A stretch of DNA of 64,000 nucleotides from Bacteroidales bacterium UBA1794. GTDB lineage: Bacteria; Bacteroidota; Bacteroidia; Bacteroidales; Bacteroidaceae. Shown here in pieces: positions 33,263-43,297 of the stretch. Location: positions 69,088 to 133,087 of the forward strand of contig DCFW01000040.1 in assembly GCA_002315435.1 (NCBI GenBank), given 5' to 3'. Under the pieces are notes generated by a model, which saw only the letters and a list, made by a program, of their open reading frames with translations, did no database searches and was not told the origin of the DNA. A program made the translations under genes and the position numbers. Position 1 is the first letter of the stretch. Each line of letters begins with the position of its first letter.

Positions 33263-34972
33263 TTAACATTCAAGCAACATTTTATCAACGGATCCTCCCG
33301 GAGGTGTCATAGGCATTACATTTCCTTCCTCTATGACACATGCTTCAAGTAGAAACGGTCCGTCACAACTAAGCATCTTATCAATTGCATCCTGCAACTC
33401 TTCTCTTTTCATTACTCTAGCTGAAGGAATGTCATAGGCTGATGCAATTTTCATGTAATCGGGATTCATCATAGGAGTGAATGAATAGCGATGATTGAAG
33501 AACATAGCCTGCCATTGTCTTACATTACCTAAGAAGTTGTTGTTTAATAATATTATTTTAACGGGAGCTTTCTGTTCCATGATAGTACCAAACTCCTGAA
33601 TGTTCATTTGTATTCCGCCGTCGCCCATAAACGCACATACTGTACGTTCAGGGGCACCGAATGTGGCACCAATAGCAGCTGGTAGTCCAAAGCCCATAGT
33701 TCCCAGGCCTCCACTTGTAATAATGCTTCTATCTGCTGAATATTTAAAATATCTTGCAGACATCATTTGGTTCTGTCCTACATCAGTAACTAGTACAGCT
33801 TTGTGGTTGGTTGCTTCACTCACAGCACGAACCACTTCACCCATGCTTAAGTTCTCATCGCTTGGATGGAGTTCAGGATATATAACCTTGTCATGCTCCA
33901 ATTTAATAAATTCGTTGAAACTGTCTACCCATTCCTTATGATTATTCTCTACCAACAGATTTGTTACAGCAGCAAGTGTTTCTTTACAATCACCTAATAC
34001 TGCTACATCTGTCTTTACATTCTTGTCAATCTCTGATGGATCGATGTCGAAATGAATCACTTTTGCCTGCTTGGCATAAGTGCCGAGATTTCCTGTTACT
34101 CGGTCATCAAACCTCATTCCTACAGCAATCAAAACGTCACATTCGTTCGTCTTAACGTTAGGGGCAAGGTTACCATGCATGCCTAACATTCCCATGTTCA
34201 ACGGATGGTCAGTTGGCAGAGTGGATAGTCCTAAGATTGTGCAACCTACAGGCATTTGAGCTTTCTCAACAAAAGTTCTTAATTCTTTTTGCGCATTGCC
34301 AATTTCAATGCCTTGTCCTACTAATACAAGCGGACGTTTGGCATTGTTTATTAATTGTGCAGCTTCTTTGATTGATTGTTTGTCAGTATTGGGGATCGGT
34401 ACGTAACTTCGTATGAAGTCAATAATAGTAGGAGTATATTCTGTCTTTTCGATTTGTGCATTTTTAGCAAAGTCAAGAACCACAGGTCCGGGACGTCCGC
34501 TTTTTGCAATATAGAATGCTCGAGCAACTGCCCAAGCCACATCTTTTGCGTTGCGAATTTGGTAGCTCCATTTGGTTATGGGATGTGTTATGCCAACAAG
34601 GTCAACTTCTTGAAAGGCATCAGAACCTAAGAAAGCAGATCCTACTTGACCGGCAATAACAATGATAGGAGTGCTATCAATCATTGCGTCTGCAATACCG
34701 GTGATTGTGTTTGTAGCTCCAGGTCCGCTGGTAACTAAACATACACCAACTTCGCCTGAAACTCTTGCATAGCCTTCGGCCGCGTGAGTCGCAGCCTGTT
34801 CATGGCGAACCAGAATATGATTTAATTTGTCGCGGTGGTCGTACAGTTGATCATATACCGGCATGATACTACCTCCGGGATAACCGAATATGGTTTTTAC
34901 TCCATGATCTTCTAGTGCCCTCATTAAGGCTTCAGCACCTGTGATTATTTCGTTATTCATATTTTTACCCAT
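33263..34972 (-). CDS. ilvB: Acetolactate synthase large subunit
   Basis: A 569-residue ThDP enzyme that joins two pyruvates, or pyruvate and 2-oxobutyrate. Parts in order are the N-terminal PYR domain with the catalytic Glu in HILVRHEQAATHAAEGYARV, the FAD/middle domain (VGMRFDDRVTGN), and the PP domain with the ThDP-Mg motif GDGGIQMNIQEF to NNNFLGNVRQW. The start codon shares its A with the ilvD stop (TAATG at 34974-34970). A second ATG lies 12 bp downstream at 34960. Confidence 0.95.
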   Translation of the reverse strand: MGKNMNNEIITGAEALMRALEDHGVKTIFGYPGGSIMPVYDQLYDHRDKLNHILVRHEQAATHAAEGYARVSGEVGVCLVTSGPGATNTITGIADAMIDSTPIIVIAGQVGSAFLGSDAFQEVDLVGITHPITKWSYQIRNAKDVAWAVARAFYIAKSGRPGPVVLDFAKNAQIEKTEYTPTIIDFIRSYVPIPNTDKQSIKEAAQLINNAKRPLVLVGQGIEIGNAQKELRTFVEKAQMPVGCTILGLSTLPTDHPLNMGMLGMHGNLAPNVKTNECDVLIAVGMRFDDRVTGNLGTYAKQAKVIHFDIDPSEIDKNVKTDVAVLGDCKETLAAVTNLLVENNHKEWVDSFNEFIKLEHDKVIYPELHPSDENLSMGEVVRAVSEATNHKAVLVTDVGQNQMMSARYFKYSADRSIITSGGLGTMGFGLPAAIGATFGAPERTVCAFMGDGGIQMNIQEFGTIMEQKAPVKIILLNNNFLGNVRQWQAMFFNHRYSFTPMMNPDYMKIASAYDIPSARVMKREELQDAIDKMLSCDGPFLLEACVIEEGNVMPMTPPGGSVDKMLLEC

Positions 34973-36774
34973 TAATCGATTAATCTTACAGCGCCTTTGT
35001 CAGCAGAGCTAACAAGGCTTGCGTATGCTTTCAAACTCTTTGGTACAAAACGATTACGTGTTACAGGAGCTTGCGGACGAGCCGCTAGCTCAGCGTCACT
35101 TAGTTTCACATTGATGCTACGGTTTGGAATATCAATTTCAATAATATCACCGTCAATTAGTTTACCAATGTTACCTCCTGCGGCAGCTTCCGGAGAAACA
35201 TGTCCGATGCTCAGCCCTGATGTACCGCCACTAAATCTTCCGTCTGTTATCAATGCACATTCCTTACCTAGATGACGAGATTTTATATAAGAAGTTGGGT
35301 ACAACATTTCTTGCATTCCGGGACCACCTTTAGGACCTTCATGAGTGATTACAACAACATCGCCGCTCACTACTTTCTCATCAAGTATACCTTCGCATGC
35401 TGCTTCTTGTGAATCAAACACTTTTGCCGGACCGATGAATTTCCAAATGCTTTCATCCACACCTGCTGTTTTAATAACGCAACCGTCTTGAGCTATATTT
35501 CCTTTTAGTACAGCTAGTCCGCCATCTTTAGTATATGCATGTTCTAGGTCTCTGATGCAACCATTGGCTCTATCAGAATCAAAATCTTTGTAATAAGTTT
35601 CTTGTGAACCCATTACAGTGCTGAACTTGTTTGCAGGTCCACTTGCATATATCTTTTTGGCTTTGTCTGTTATATTCTTACTAAGTATGTTGTATTTGTC
35701 TATTTCTTCGGCAAGAGTCATTCCATCTACTCTTTTAAGAGATGCATCAACAAGATTACCTTTTGCTAATTCATCCATAATAGAAACAATACCTCCGGCA
35801 CGATTTACATCCTGCACATGATACTTATTTGTATTAGGAGCAACTTTGCACAAGCATGGAACTTTGCGACTAAGCATATCAATATCGTCCATCTTAAAAT
35901 CTATTTCACCTTCATGAGCTACAGCCAAAAGATGCAGTACAGTGTTGGTTGATCCTCCCATTGCGATATCCAAAGTCATAGCATTTAAGAAAGCTTGACG
36001 TGTGGCAATGTTTCGTGGTAATACGCTTTCATCACCTTCTTCATAGTATTTTAAAGCGTTTTTTACAATAAGGCTTGCAGCCTCTTTCATCAAGTTCTTA
36101 CGATTGGCATGAGTGGCTAAAATGGTTCCGTTACCGGGTAATGCAAGACCTATAGCTTCCGTTAAACAGTTCATTGAATTGGCTGTAAACATGCCTGAAC
36201 AGCACCCGCAGCCAGGGCAACCATGTTGCTCCAAATTACTCATCTCTTCATCTGTTACTGATTGGTCCGCACCTTTAACCATCAAATCGATCAAGTCAAG
36301 TTGCTCTCCTTTATAGTTACCGGCTTCCATGGGACCACCACTTACAAAAATTGCCGGTATATTCAATCGCATTGCTGCCATTAGCATTCCCGGAGTTATT
36401 TTGTCGCAATTGCTAATGCAAACCATAGCATCGGCTTTATGCGCATTGATCATATATTCAACACTATCTGCAATAATGTCTCGCGAAGGTAATGAATAAA
36501 GCATACCATCGTGTCCCATAGCAATACCATCATCAATAGCAATTGTGTTGAATTCTGCCGCGAAACATCCTAGTTTCTCGATTTCTTGTTTCACTAATTG
36601 CCCCGCCTCATGCAAATGAGTGTGCCCTGGTACAAATTGAGTGAAGCTATTCACAATTGCTATAATAGGTTTACCAAATTGCTCTTTTTTCATGCCATTG
36701 GCACTCCATAGAGCACGAGCTCCTGCCATACGGCGACCTTGAGTACTAAACGAACTACGTAACTGATTTTTCAT
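34972..36774 (-). CDS. ilvD: Dihydroxy-acid dehydratase
   Basis: The start is placed at 36774 ([20 protein letters not shown]), giving 600 residues. The frame opening at 36810 lies inside the attenuator hairpin and cannot be the real start. The enzyme makes the 2-keto acids of valine and isoleucine with an Fe-S cluster. Cluster ligands are the Cys of [11 protein letters not shown] and [15 protein letters not shown], and the substrate loop [20 protein letters not shown] is present. It is the first structural gene of the operon and is controlled by the leader and terminator upstream. Confidence 0.95.
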   Translation of the reverse strand: MKNQLRSSFSTQGRRMAGARALWSANGMKKEQFGKPIIAIVNSFTQFVPGHTHLHEAGQLVKQEIEKLGCFAAEFNTIAIDDGIAMGHDGMLYSLPSRDIIADSVEYMINAHKADAMVCISNCDKITPGMLMAAMRLNIPAIFVSGGPMEAGNYKGEQLDLIDLMVKGADQSVTDEEMSNLEQHGCPGCGCCSGMFTANSMNCLTEAIGLALPGNGTILATHANRKNLMKEAASLIVKNALKYYEEGDESVLPRNIATRQAFLNAMTLDIAMGGSTNTVLHLLAVAHEGEIDFKMDDIDMLSRKVPCLCKVAPNTNKYHVQDVNRAGGIVSIMDELAKGNLVDASLKRVDGMTLAEEIDKYNILSKNITDKAKKIYASGPANKFSTVMGSQETYYKDFDSDRANGCIRDLEHAYTKDGGLAVLKGNIAQDGCVIKTAGVDESIWKFIGPAKVFDSQEAACEGILDEKVVSGDVVVITHEGPKGGPGMQEMLYPTSYIKSRHLGKECALITDGRFSGGTSGLSIGHVSPEAAAGGNIGKLIDGDIIEIDIPNRSINVKLSDAELAARPQAPVTRNRFVPKSLKAYASLVSSADKGAVRLID

Positions 36775-36793
36775 CCTATTAAAATCTTTAATT

Positions 36794-36829
36794 AAAAAAG
36801 CCTCTCTCATATTATTGAGAAAGGCTTTT
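36794..36829 (-). terminator. Attenuator terminator upstream of ilvD
   Basis: On the minus strand AAAGCCTTTCTCAATA pairs with TATGAGAGAGGCTTT, and a run of T residues follows (36799-36794 on the + strand are A). The stem has one internal mismatch. It lies between the leader peptide stop (36873) and the ilvD start (36774). GAGAAAGG at 36875-36868 in the leader stop region repeats the left part of the stem, so an alternative pairing with the terminator is possible. Confidence 0.8.
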
Positions 36830-36872
36830 ATACAATATCTTATTTGTTATGAAACATACATATTAACCTTTC

Positions 36873-36944
36873 TCACATTTTTGGAATATCCACGACGTGC
36901 AAGTGCAAAATGACTAGGTTGATAATAATAGATGTATGTAACAT
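36873..36944 (-). CDS. ilv leader peptide (23 codons)
   Basis: An ATG at 36944 opens a 23-codon frame ending in TGA at 36875-36873. The peptide is MLHTSIIINLVILHLHVVDIPKM. Twelve of 23 residues are Ile, Leu or Val, including an Ile-Ile-Ile run. The frame is read between a consensus promoter and an intrinsic terminator and just before ilvD, the layout of ribosome-mediated attenuation of branched-chain amino acid operons. Stalling at scarce Ile, Val or Leu codons would let the structural genes be read. Confidence 0.85.
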   Translation of the reverse strand: MLHTSIIINLVILHLHVVDIPKM

Positions 36945-36973
36945 TTCTTTTTCTTTTGTTTCTATTTCGGGGG

Positions 36974-37004
36974 CAAAGGTAAATCGTTTTTTTATATTTC
37001 CAAA
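36974..37004 (-). promoter_or_regulatory. Promoter of the ilv leader
   Basis: On the minus strand TTTG at 37004-37001, a 19-bp spacer and TACCTTTG at 36981-36974 give a near-perfect Bacteroides promoter. The leader ATG is 29 bp downstream. The bases between this promoter and the next one at 37215 (37005-37214) show no further feature. Confidence 0.8.
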
Positions 37005-37214
37005 CAAATTGAAGTTTTTTTTCTTTGAAAAATTATAATTCGTAATATTTGATGTGCTAAAATGTAAATTTCAACACAAAATATACTTGTTTGTATCAAA
37101 TGTCCGGATTCTGTTACTTATCAGATATAGAGTATACTCATTGTCTATTGAATTTAATTATTAGCCTGTTTTATTGATAAAGATTGTGACATTAGCATTG
37201 ATATTATTTTGTAG

Positions 37215-37246
37215 TTTGCGAAAGATCAATAAATATATTAACTTTG
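37215..37246 (+). promoter_or_regulatory. Promoter of the SlyD-like gene
   Basis: TTTG at 37215-37218, a 20-bp spacer and TAACTTTG at 37239-37246 match the consensus. The ATG at 37273 is 26 bp downstream. Confidence 0.78.
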
Positions 37247-37272
37247 TACCCATTAATTATCAATAAATAAAG

Positions 37273-37878
37273 ATGGAAACAACAGCAAGTAAAATGATTA
37301 TTCTGTCGTATAAGCTATATACTACGGAAGATGGAGAAAAAGAATTAGTGGAAGAAGCTACAGCGCAACATCCTTTTCAGTTCATTTCCGGAATGGATAC
37401 AACACTTGAGACTTTTGAAAAGGAGGTTATTGGCTTGAATGCGGGAGATAAATTTGAATTTACAATTCCTTGTGATGATGCATATGGTGAATATGATGAG
37501 GCACATGTGATAGATCTGCCTCGTTCTACATTTGAAGTCAATGGACATTTTGATAAGGAGCATATTTATAAAGATGCAATTGTTCCATTGATGGACTCTG
37601 AAGGAAATAGAATGAATTCTACTGTAGTAGAAGTTGCTGATGATATTGTAACGGTCGATTTGAATCATCCTTTAGCCGGTGCTGATTTGATATTTACAGG
37701 AGAAGTTATAGAATCACGTCTTGCTACAGAGGATGAACTTCAAGGTTTAGCCAATTTATTGAGGGCACATGACGACGACGGTTGCAGTTGTGGCTGTGAT
37801 AATTGTGACGGTGAGTGTGATCATCATGATAAAGATGACAGTGAAAGCTCGGACGCCAATGATCATTGTGGTCATTGA
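37273..37878 (+). CDS. SlyD-like FKBP peptidyl-prolyl isomerase
   Basis: A 201-residue cytoplasmic protein. The FKBP domain begins near residue 10 (ILSYKLYTTEDGEKELVEEA), with the insert-in-flap domain about 70-130 and the closing HPLAGADLIFTGEV. The tail (about 168-201) is rich in Cys, His and Asp (CSCGCDNCDGECDHHDKDD) and should bind nickel or zinc, as in SlyD. SlyD proteins combine prolyl isomerase, chaperone and metal storage roles. A transglutaminase-like gene follows 25 bp downstream. Confidence 0.9.
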   Translation: METTASKMIILSYKLYTTEDGEKELVEEATAQHPFQFISGMDTTLETFEKEVIGLNAGDKFEFTIPCDDAYGEYDEAHVIDLPRSTFEVNGHFDKEHIYKDAIVPLMDSEGNRMNSTVVEVADDIVTVDLNHPLAGADLIFTGEVIESRLATEDELQGLANLLRAHDDDGCSCGCDNCDGECDHHDKDDSESSDANDHCGH

Positions 37879-37903
37879 TCGATGAAGAGAAATTAAAAAG
37901 ATA

Positions 37904-39079
37904 ATGAAAAAAGAGAAGTCTTTAGTATACATACTTATTATTGGGATTATTCTAGGTTCTGTTTTTTTTATTATTAGAGGGCAAATATTTGCCTCGGCTT
38001 TTGAAGTAACAGATGAGCTAGGCGGGAATATATTCCCGTCTGCTATTCTGGCTGTGGCAACAACGGATACAGTTATTGTTAAGCCGGCGAATCCTCAGTA
38101 CCTGGGAGATCCTAAAGGTGGATTTATGATAAAGATTAAGTCTAATAAATCCATGAGCAAAGTGCGGATAGTCATTGCTAAGACTCCTTTTTTCGATCAA
38201 TCTATAACAGATTTTATTCTTGATAAAGCTGATTCTACCTATCAATTGTTCCCTAATGTAATATGGAACTATCAGGCTTTAAAAAATAATACACAACCAA
38301 CTCCTGTGAGTGTTTCAATTTCAGCGACTATTGATGGAAAGGATGCTGGGAATATAGTTAAAAACTATTCAGTGAGAAGTGTAAATGAGTGCTTGTTGGC
38401 TTATGTGGATAGTAAAAGGAAATTTCATGATACCGGAATCTTTTTTGCAGCGTATGTAAATGAAGAGAGTCCGTTGATAAGTAAAATATTACGCGAAGCA
38501 TTAGATACTAGAATTGTAAATAGTTTTGTAGGGTATCATTATCATACACCTTCTTCTGTGCGTAGACAAGTGTATGCTCTTTGGAATGTATTGCAACGTC
38601 GTAACTTTAAGTACAGTTCAGTAAGTACAACCTCGCTCTCATCAAATATTGTTTATAGCCAGCGAGTTCGTACATTAGATGAATCTTTTAATAATTCGCA
38701 AATAAATTGTGTGGATGGTACTGTACTGTTCGCTTCATTGTTGCGGGCAATTGAAATAGATCCGATATTAGTGCGAGTACCGGGGCATATGTTTGTAGGT
38801 TACTATTTAGATAAGAAGCACAAGCAAAAAGAGTTTTTGGAGACTACGATGGTTGGGGATGTTAATTTAGATGATTTCTTCCCTGCTGAAAAGCTGGATT
38901 CAACAATGCATCAGAAATCACAGAATGAAATGTCGCAAATGACTTTTGATAAGGCACTTCAATATGCCAATAATAATTTCTTGAAATACGAGCCACGTTT
39001 GAAACAACATGCTCGCTTTTGTTTGTTCCTACCGATTGTTGACGATGTTCGTCAATATATTCAACCGATAGGAAAATAA
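37904..39079 (+). CDS. Membrane-anchored transglutaminase-like protein
   Basis: A 391-residue protein with one N-terminal membrane helix (8-25) and the rest outside the cytoplasm. The C-terminal half has the Cys-His-Asp order of transglutaminase-like cysteine peptidases: Cys269 in INCVDGTVLFASLL, His295 in RVPGHMFVGYYLD, and Asp303. Residues 45-160 look like a beta-sandwich. A peptidase or peptidoglycan-related role is possible. The substrate is unknown. It lies 25 bp after the SlyD-like gene and 21 bp before the ABC-F gene. Confidence 0.65.
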   Translation: MKKEKSLVYILIIGIILGSVFFIIRGQIFASAFEVTDELGGNIFPSAILAVATTDTVIVKPANPQYLGDPKGGFMIKIKSNKSMSKVRIVIAKTPFFDQSITDFILDKADSTYQLFPNVIWNYQALKNNTQPTPVSVSISATIDGKDAGNIVKNYSVRSVNECLLAYVDSKRKFHDTGIFFAAYVNEESPLISKILREALDTRIVNSFVGYHYHTPSSVRRQVYALWNVLQRRNFKYSSVSTTSLSSNIVYSQRVRTLDESFNNSQINCVDGTVLFASLLRAIEIDPILVRVPGHMFVGYYLDKKHKQKEFLETTMVGDVNLDDFFPAEKLDSTMHQKSQNEMSQMTFDKALQYANNNFLKYEPRLKQHARFCLFLPIVDDVRQYIQPIGK

Positions 39080-39100
39080 TAATATAATATAGATTAAGTG

Positions 39101-40879
39101 ATGGAAAGTTGTATGCAAGTAGAAGGATTGACTAAATCTTTCGGTGATCGTCTTTTGTTCTCAGATATAACATTTGGTATTGTTCAAGGTGAACGTATTG
39201 GTTTGATAGCGACAAATGGCAGTGGTAAAACGACGTTACTTAATATTATAGCCGATAAGGAAAGTTATGATGAGGGAAGGATTACTTTTCGCCGCGATAT
39301 AAAGATTGGCTATCTCGAACAAGATCCACGTTTCCCTGAAGACTTTACGGTGAAGCAAGCTTGTTTAGACAATTGCAACGATGATGAGCATCGCTTGAGA
39401 ATGGAACAGATCCTAACAAAATTAAAAATAACAGACTTTGAACAGATCATAAGCCAACTTAGTGGAGGGCAATTGAAAAGAGTGGCTCTAGCTGCCGTAC
39501 TTGTTCATAACCCTGATTTGTTGATATTGGATGAACCTACCAATCATCTTGATTTGGATATGATCGAATGGTTGGAGGGGTATTTGGAACGTGTGAATGT
39601 GAGTTTATTGATGGTAACCCACGACAGATACTTTCTTGACAGAGTTTGCAATTCAATTCTTGAAATAGATAATCAACAAATATATACATATAAGGGAAAC
39701 TATAGTTACTATTTAGAAAAGCGTCAAGACCGTGTAGATGCTACCAATGTAGAACTATCCCATGCTCGTAACCTTTATAAGACCGAATTGGAATGGATGC
39801 GACGTATGCCACAAGCCCGTGCACATAAGTCACGTTACAGAGAAGATAATTTTGCCACTCTGGAAAAGAAAGTGAAAGGTGTTTCACAAGATCAGAGCAT
39901 ACAATTGAATGTGAAGTCTACATATATAGGAAGTAAAATATTTGAAGCGGAGCATTTGTGCAAGCAGTATGGAGACTTAAAGATCCTGAATGACTTTAAT
40001 TATGTCTTCTCACGATATGAAAAGATGGGTATTGTGGGTAATAACGGTACCGGCAAGTCAACCTTCTTGAAGATTTTAATGGGACAGGAATCTGCGGATA
40101 GTGGAATGCTTGATATTGGTGAAACGGTTCGTTTTGGATATTATTCCCAAGATGGACTTAAATTTGATGAACAGCAGAAAGTACTTGATGTTATAAGAGA
40201 TGTGGCAGAAGTCATAGATTTGGGAGATGGACATAAACTTACAGCTTCTCAGTTCTTGCAACATTTCCTTTTCTCTCCTGATTCACAATATAATTATGTG
40301 TATAAGTTGAGTGGTGGTGAAAAACGACGGTTGTATTTATGTACTGTGTTGATGACTAACCCCAACTTCTTGATATTGGATGAGCCAACTAATGACCTTG
40401 ATATACTTACGATGAACATTCTTGAAGAATATTTGCGAACGTTCAACGGATGTTTAATTGTGGTTAGCCATGACCGTTACTTTATGGACAAAGTGGTAGA
40501 CCATCTTATGGTATTTCATGGACAAGCTGAGATTCAAGACTTCCCTGGAAGCTATACCCAGTATAGAGAATGGAAAGAAGCTAAGGAACAAACAACGCAA
40601 AAGGCTACTAAAGAGGTTACTAGTGATGTCAACAAAACCAAGAAAGTACGGTTGAATGATAAACGTCGTAAGACATATAAGGAACGTCTGGAGTTTGAAT
40701 CTCTTGAAAAAGAAATAGAACAATTGGAACAGGAGAAGAAAACTCTTGAGGCAGCATTAAGTACAGGAACTCTGGATGCTGCTGAAATAACAGAAAAAAG
40801 CAAACGCTATAGTGATATAGAGAATGCGTTGGATGAGAAAAGTATGCGTTGGCTTGAACTGGGTGAGATAGATGATTAA
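39101..40879 (+). CDS. ABC-F ATPase, Uup-like
   Basis: An ATG at 39101 is preferred over the GTG just before it. The 592-residue product has two ABC cassettes and no membrane domain. The first has Walker A ATNGSGKTTLL and signature LSGGQLKRV, with LILDEPTNHLD. The second has GNNGTGKSTF, signature LSGGEKRRL and LILDEPTNDLD. The inter-domain linker is short and a coiled-coil C-terminal domain (about 520-592) follows, as in Uup. ABC-F proteins act at the ribosomal E site. It is not of the antibiotic-resistance type by length of the linker. Confidence 0.88.
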   Translation: MESCMQVEGLTKSFGDRLLFSDITFGIVQGERIGLIATNGSGKTTLLNIIADKESYDEGRITFRRDIKIGYLEQDPRFPEDFTVKQACLDNCNDDEHRLRMEQILTKLKITDFEQIISQLSGGQLKRVALAAVLVHNPDLLILDEPTNHLDLDMIEWLEGYLERVNVSLLMVTHDRYFLDRVCNSILEIDNQQIYTYKGNYSYYLEKRQDRVDATNVELSHARNLYKTELEWMRRMPQARAHKSRYREDNFATLEKKVKGVSQDQSIQLNVKSTYIGSKIFEAEHLCKQYGDLKILNDFNYVFSRYEKMGIVGNNGTGKSTFLKILMGQESADSGMLDIGETVRFGYYSQDGLKFDEQQKVLDVIRDVAEVIDLGDGHKLTASQFLQHFLFSPDSQYNYVYKLSGGEKRRLYLCTVLMTNPNFLILDEPTNDLDILTMNILEEYLRTFNGCLIVVSHDRYFMDKVVDHLMVFHGQAEIQDFPGSYTQYREWKEAKEQTTQKATKEVTSDVNKTKKVRLNDKRRKTYKERLEFESLEKEIEQLEQEKKTLEAALSTGTLDAAEITEKSKRYSDIENALDEKSMRWLELGEIDD

Positions 40880-40896
40880 TCATCTATTCTCAGTTT

Positions 40897-41583
40897 TCAA
40901 TTCATAGGGAAGTGAGGTATATATCTCATTACACGCTCAATGTGATGTTGTCTTTTCCTCATATATCTTGATGGTTCGCCTGAATTAAATATCAGCGGAT
41001 TGGGCAATGATGCTGCGATTAGAGCACATTCTCCACGCTTTAGTTCTTTTGCACTACATCCGAAATGTGCTTTCGCAACAGCTTGTACTCCATATATTCC
41101 GTCACCCATTTCAATGGAATTCAGATATACTTCCATGATACGTTGCTTTCCCCACAGATGTTCAATAAGGAAAGTAAAGTACACTTCAAACCCTTTCCTT
41201 ACCCATGATGATTGAGGCCAAAGGAACACATTCTTTGCTGTTTGCTGTGAGATAGTGCTGGCACCTCTTCGTTTCCGTCCCATTTCATTATCTATTGCTG
41301 CTTGTTGAATAGCCTTGAAGTCAAAGCCATTATGTAACATGAATCGGTTATCTTCCGAAGAAATTACAGCGATAGGCATGTACATAGACATTTTGTCTAT
41401 TGAAACCCATTTGTGGTTAATGTGCACAGGTTCACCTTCGGCTACTTGTTCATAACAGCGTATAAACATCAAGGGAGTGTAATATACAGGAAAGAACCTA
41501 TATATAAATACCATTAGAAGTGTTGATCCGAAAAAAAACAAGAAAAGGTATTTGAATATTTTGAAGATATTGAAACTTTTCAT
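40897..41583 (-). CDS. mtgA: Monofunctional biosynthetic peptidoglycan transglycosylase
   Basis: A 228-residue GT51 enzyme with one N-terminal membrane helix. Key motifs are [16 protein letters not shown] with the catalytic Glu, [16 protein letters not shown], and [20 protein letters not shown] with the second Glu. No transpeptidase domain follows. It polymerises lipid II into glycan strands in the periplasm. It is convergent with the ABC-F gene, with 17 bp between. Confidence 0.93.
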   Translation of the reverse strand: MKSFNIFKIFKYLFLFFFGSTLLMVFIYRFFPVYYTPLMFIRCYEQVAEGEPVHINHKWVSIDKMSMYMPIAVISSEDNRFMLHNGFDFKAIQQAAIDNEMGRKRRGASTISQQTAKNVFLWPQSSWVRKGFEVYFTFLIEHLWGKQRIMEVYLNSIEMGDGIYGVQAVAKAHFGCSAKELKRGECALIAASLPNPLIFNSGEPSRYMRKRQHHIERVMRYIPHFPMN

Positions 41584-41599
41584 GATGTAGTTAAGAAAA

Positions 41600-41633
41600 C
41601 GCGTGAATGACGAATAGAGTCTTCATTCACGCG
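41600..41633 (-). terminator. Intrinsic terminator of the OmpA-like gene
   Basis: CGCGTGAATGA (41600-41610) pairs with TCATTCACGCG (41623-41633) perfectly over 11 bp. TTTTCTT follows on the minus strand. It lies just before the mtgA start, so mtgA probably has its own promoter or relies on readthrough. Confidence 0.82.
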
Positions 41634-41648
41634 AATTTATTTAAATAA

Positions 41649-42326
41649 TTATTTTGATGCGTTTGTTGCTTCCTGAATCATTTTTGAACTAGCAAGCAAA
41701 TAAAGTTCAACACGACGGTTTTGAGCACGTCCTGCTTCTGTACTGTTGCTGGCAACAGGATATTGATAATCATAACCTTTGATATCTTTGATTCTGCTTC
41801 CTGCAATGCCATTGTTTTCAAGGTAATCGGCAACTGCATTCGCGCGATTCAACGATAACGTTTGATTAATAGCCAACGAACCGGTATTATCAGTATGGCC
41901 ATAAACAGCAAGGTCTACATCCTGATCAAGTTTTCTGGCAAAAGCTGCTAGGGTTGATTGTGAATTGCTATTGATGATAGACTTACCGGTAGCAAATGTA
42001 ACGCCTCCGTCAAGAGTTACTTTTACGGCTTTTACGCCATCAAGAGTCATTGTATCGACTTTAGCTCCAGATATTTGTTTAGCTGCAGCTGCGGCTTTAT
42101 CCATTTTCTTTCCGATGATAACACCCGCTGTTGCACCTAATGCAGTACCGGCAGCTCCACCAATGAAAGCTCCTTTGTTACCGCCGATAATTTTACCGAC
42201 AATGGCTCCTAGTGCTGCGCCTGATCCGCCACCTATTAGTCCTCCTTTGGCTGTATTGCTCATTCCACAACTAGTTATCATTAATGTTGCGGCCATAAGG
42301 ATTGTAGCAAATTTGATTCTTCTCAT
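41649..42326 (-). CDS. OmpA-family lipoprotein with glycine zipper
   Basis: The start at 42326 (MRRIKFATILMAATLMITSC) gives 225 residues and a lipobox MITSC with Cys20. The longer frame from 42398 is upstream of the -7 box CAAAGATA (42367-42374). Residues 25-80 form a glycine-zipper membrane segment (GLIGGGSGAALGAIVGKIIG and a similar repeat). Residues 110-215 are an OmpA C-terminal domain (VYGHTDNTGS, LSLNRANAVADYL, AQNRRVELYL) that binds peptidoglycan. It tethers the outer membrane to the wall. Confidence 0.9.
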   Translation of the reverse strand: MRRIKFATILMAATLMITSCGMSNTAKGGLIGGGSGAALGAIVGKIIGGNKGAFIGGAAGTALGATAGVIIGKKMDKAAAAAKQISGAKVDTMTLDGVKAVKVTLDGGVTFATGKSIINSNSQSTLAAFARKLDQDVDLAVYGHTDNTGSLAINQTLSLNRANAVADYLENNGIAGSRIKDIKGYDYQYPVASNSTEAGRAQNRRVELYLLASSKMIQEATNASK

Positions 42327-42401
42327 ATTCGTAATATTTAAAATTAAATCCTCAATAAATAATGTGCAAAGATAAATATTATAAATAATATAAGACATAA
42401 A

Positions 42402-42432
42402 TTGCGAGGTTTTTCTTATTTCAATACCTTTG
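42402..42432 (+). promoter_or_regulatory. Promoter of the TSUP operon
   Basis: TTG at 42402-42404, a 20-bp spacer and TACCTTTG at 42425-42432 match the consensus. The ATG at 42455 is 22 bp downstream. It is back to back with the OmpA-like -7 box. Confidence 0.72.
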
Positions 42433-42454
42433 CAAGCAAAACTAATAGATATTT

Positions 42455-43291
42455 ATGTATACGATTTTGGTCTTTACGCTGATTGTGCTGGTAGGAGCAT
42501 ACTTCGCAGGCTTATTGGGATCTTTGACCGGATTAGGTGGAGGAGTTGTAGTTATCCCTTTATTGACATTGGGATTTGGTGTTGATTTCCACTATGCCAT
42601 TGGTGCTGCATTGGTTGCATCCATTGCTACGTCTTCGGGATCAGCCAGTGCTTATGTGAAAGAGGGGATAACAAACATTCGATTAGGTATGTTTCTTGAA
42701 ATAGCCACTACGGTAGGTGCAGTAGTAGGCGCAACCATTGCTATCTTCCTGAATTCAGATATTATCGCTATCATTTTCGGTTTAGTTTTGATCTTTACTT
42801 CTGCCATGTCATTGCGTAAAAAAGGAATCGAACATCATGTTGAAGGCAGCCCGTTGGCAAAGCGTCTGAAATTGTTTGGAACATATCCTACGAAAGAGGG
42901 TATGAAGAGTTATAATCTCACCAACGTTGTCCCTGGTTTCTTGGTAATGCTTGTAGCCGGTGCCACTTCGGGATTGCTTGGAATAGGTTCGGGTGCCTTG
43001 AAAGTGTTGGCAATGGATTCTGCAATGAAAGTTCCTTTCAAGGTGAGCACCACTACCAGCAACTTTATGATAGGTGTAACGGCTGCAGCTAGTGCTGTAG
43101 TATATTTGCAACGTGGATACATTGATCCGGGAATTGCTTTCCCTATAGTTATAGGTGTATTGATGGGATCTTTATCAGGTGCAAAGCTATTAAAGAAAAT
43201 AGATGTAAAAGTACTTCGACTTATTTTTACGTTTGCCATTCTAGCAGTTGCAATTAATATGATTTATAATGGTATTCTCGGAAAATTCTAA
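42455..43291 (+). CDS. TSUP/TauE-SafE-family permease
   Basis: A 278-residue membrane protein with about eight segments in two repeats. Each repeat has the family's Gly-rich motif: LLGSLTGLGGGVVVIPLLTL near the N-terminus and SGLLGIGSGALKVLAMDSAM about residue 170. TSUP proteins move sulfite, sulfonates or organic sulfur compounds. The substrate here is unknown. A DUF1634 gene follows 6 bp downstream, a common pairing. Confidence 0.87.
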   Translation: MYTILVFTLIVLVGAYFAGLLGSLTGLGGGVVVIPLLTLGFGVDFHYAIGAALVASIATSSGSASAYVKEGITNIRLGMFLEIATTVGAVVGATIAIFLNSDIIAIIFGLVLIFTSAMSLRKKGIEHHVEGSPLAKRLKLFGTYPTKEGMKSYNLTNVVPGFLVMLVAGATSGLLGIGSGALKVLAMDSAMKVPFKVSTTTSNFMIGVTAAASAVVYLQRGYIDPGIAFPIVIGVLMGSLSGAKLLKKIDVKVLRLIFTFAILAVAINMIYNGILGKF

Positions 43292-43297
43292 ATAAAG

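Noticed and set aside
36775..36810. Longer start for ilvD
   Set aside because: The extra codons lie inside the attenuator hairpin, and the product from 36774 already begins at the family's usual N-terminus.
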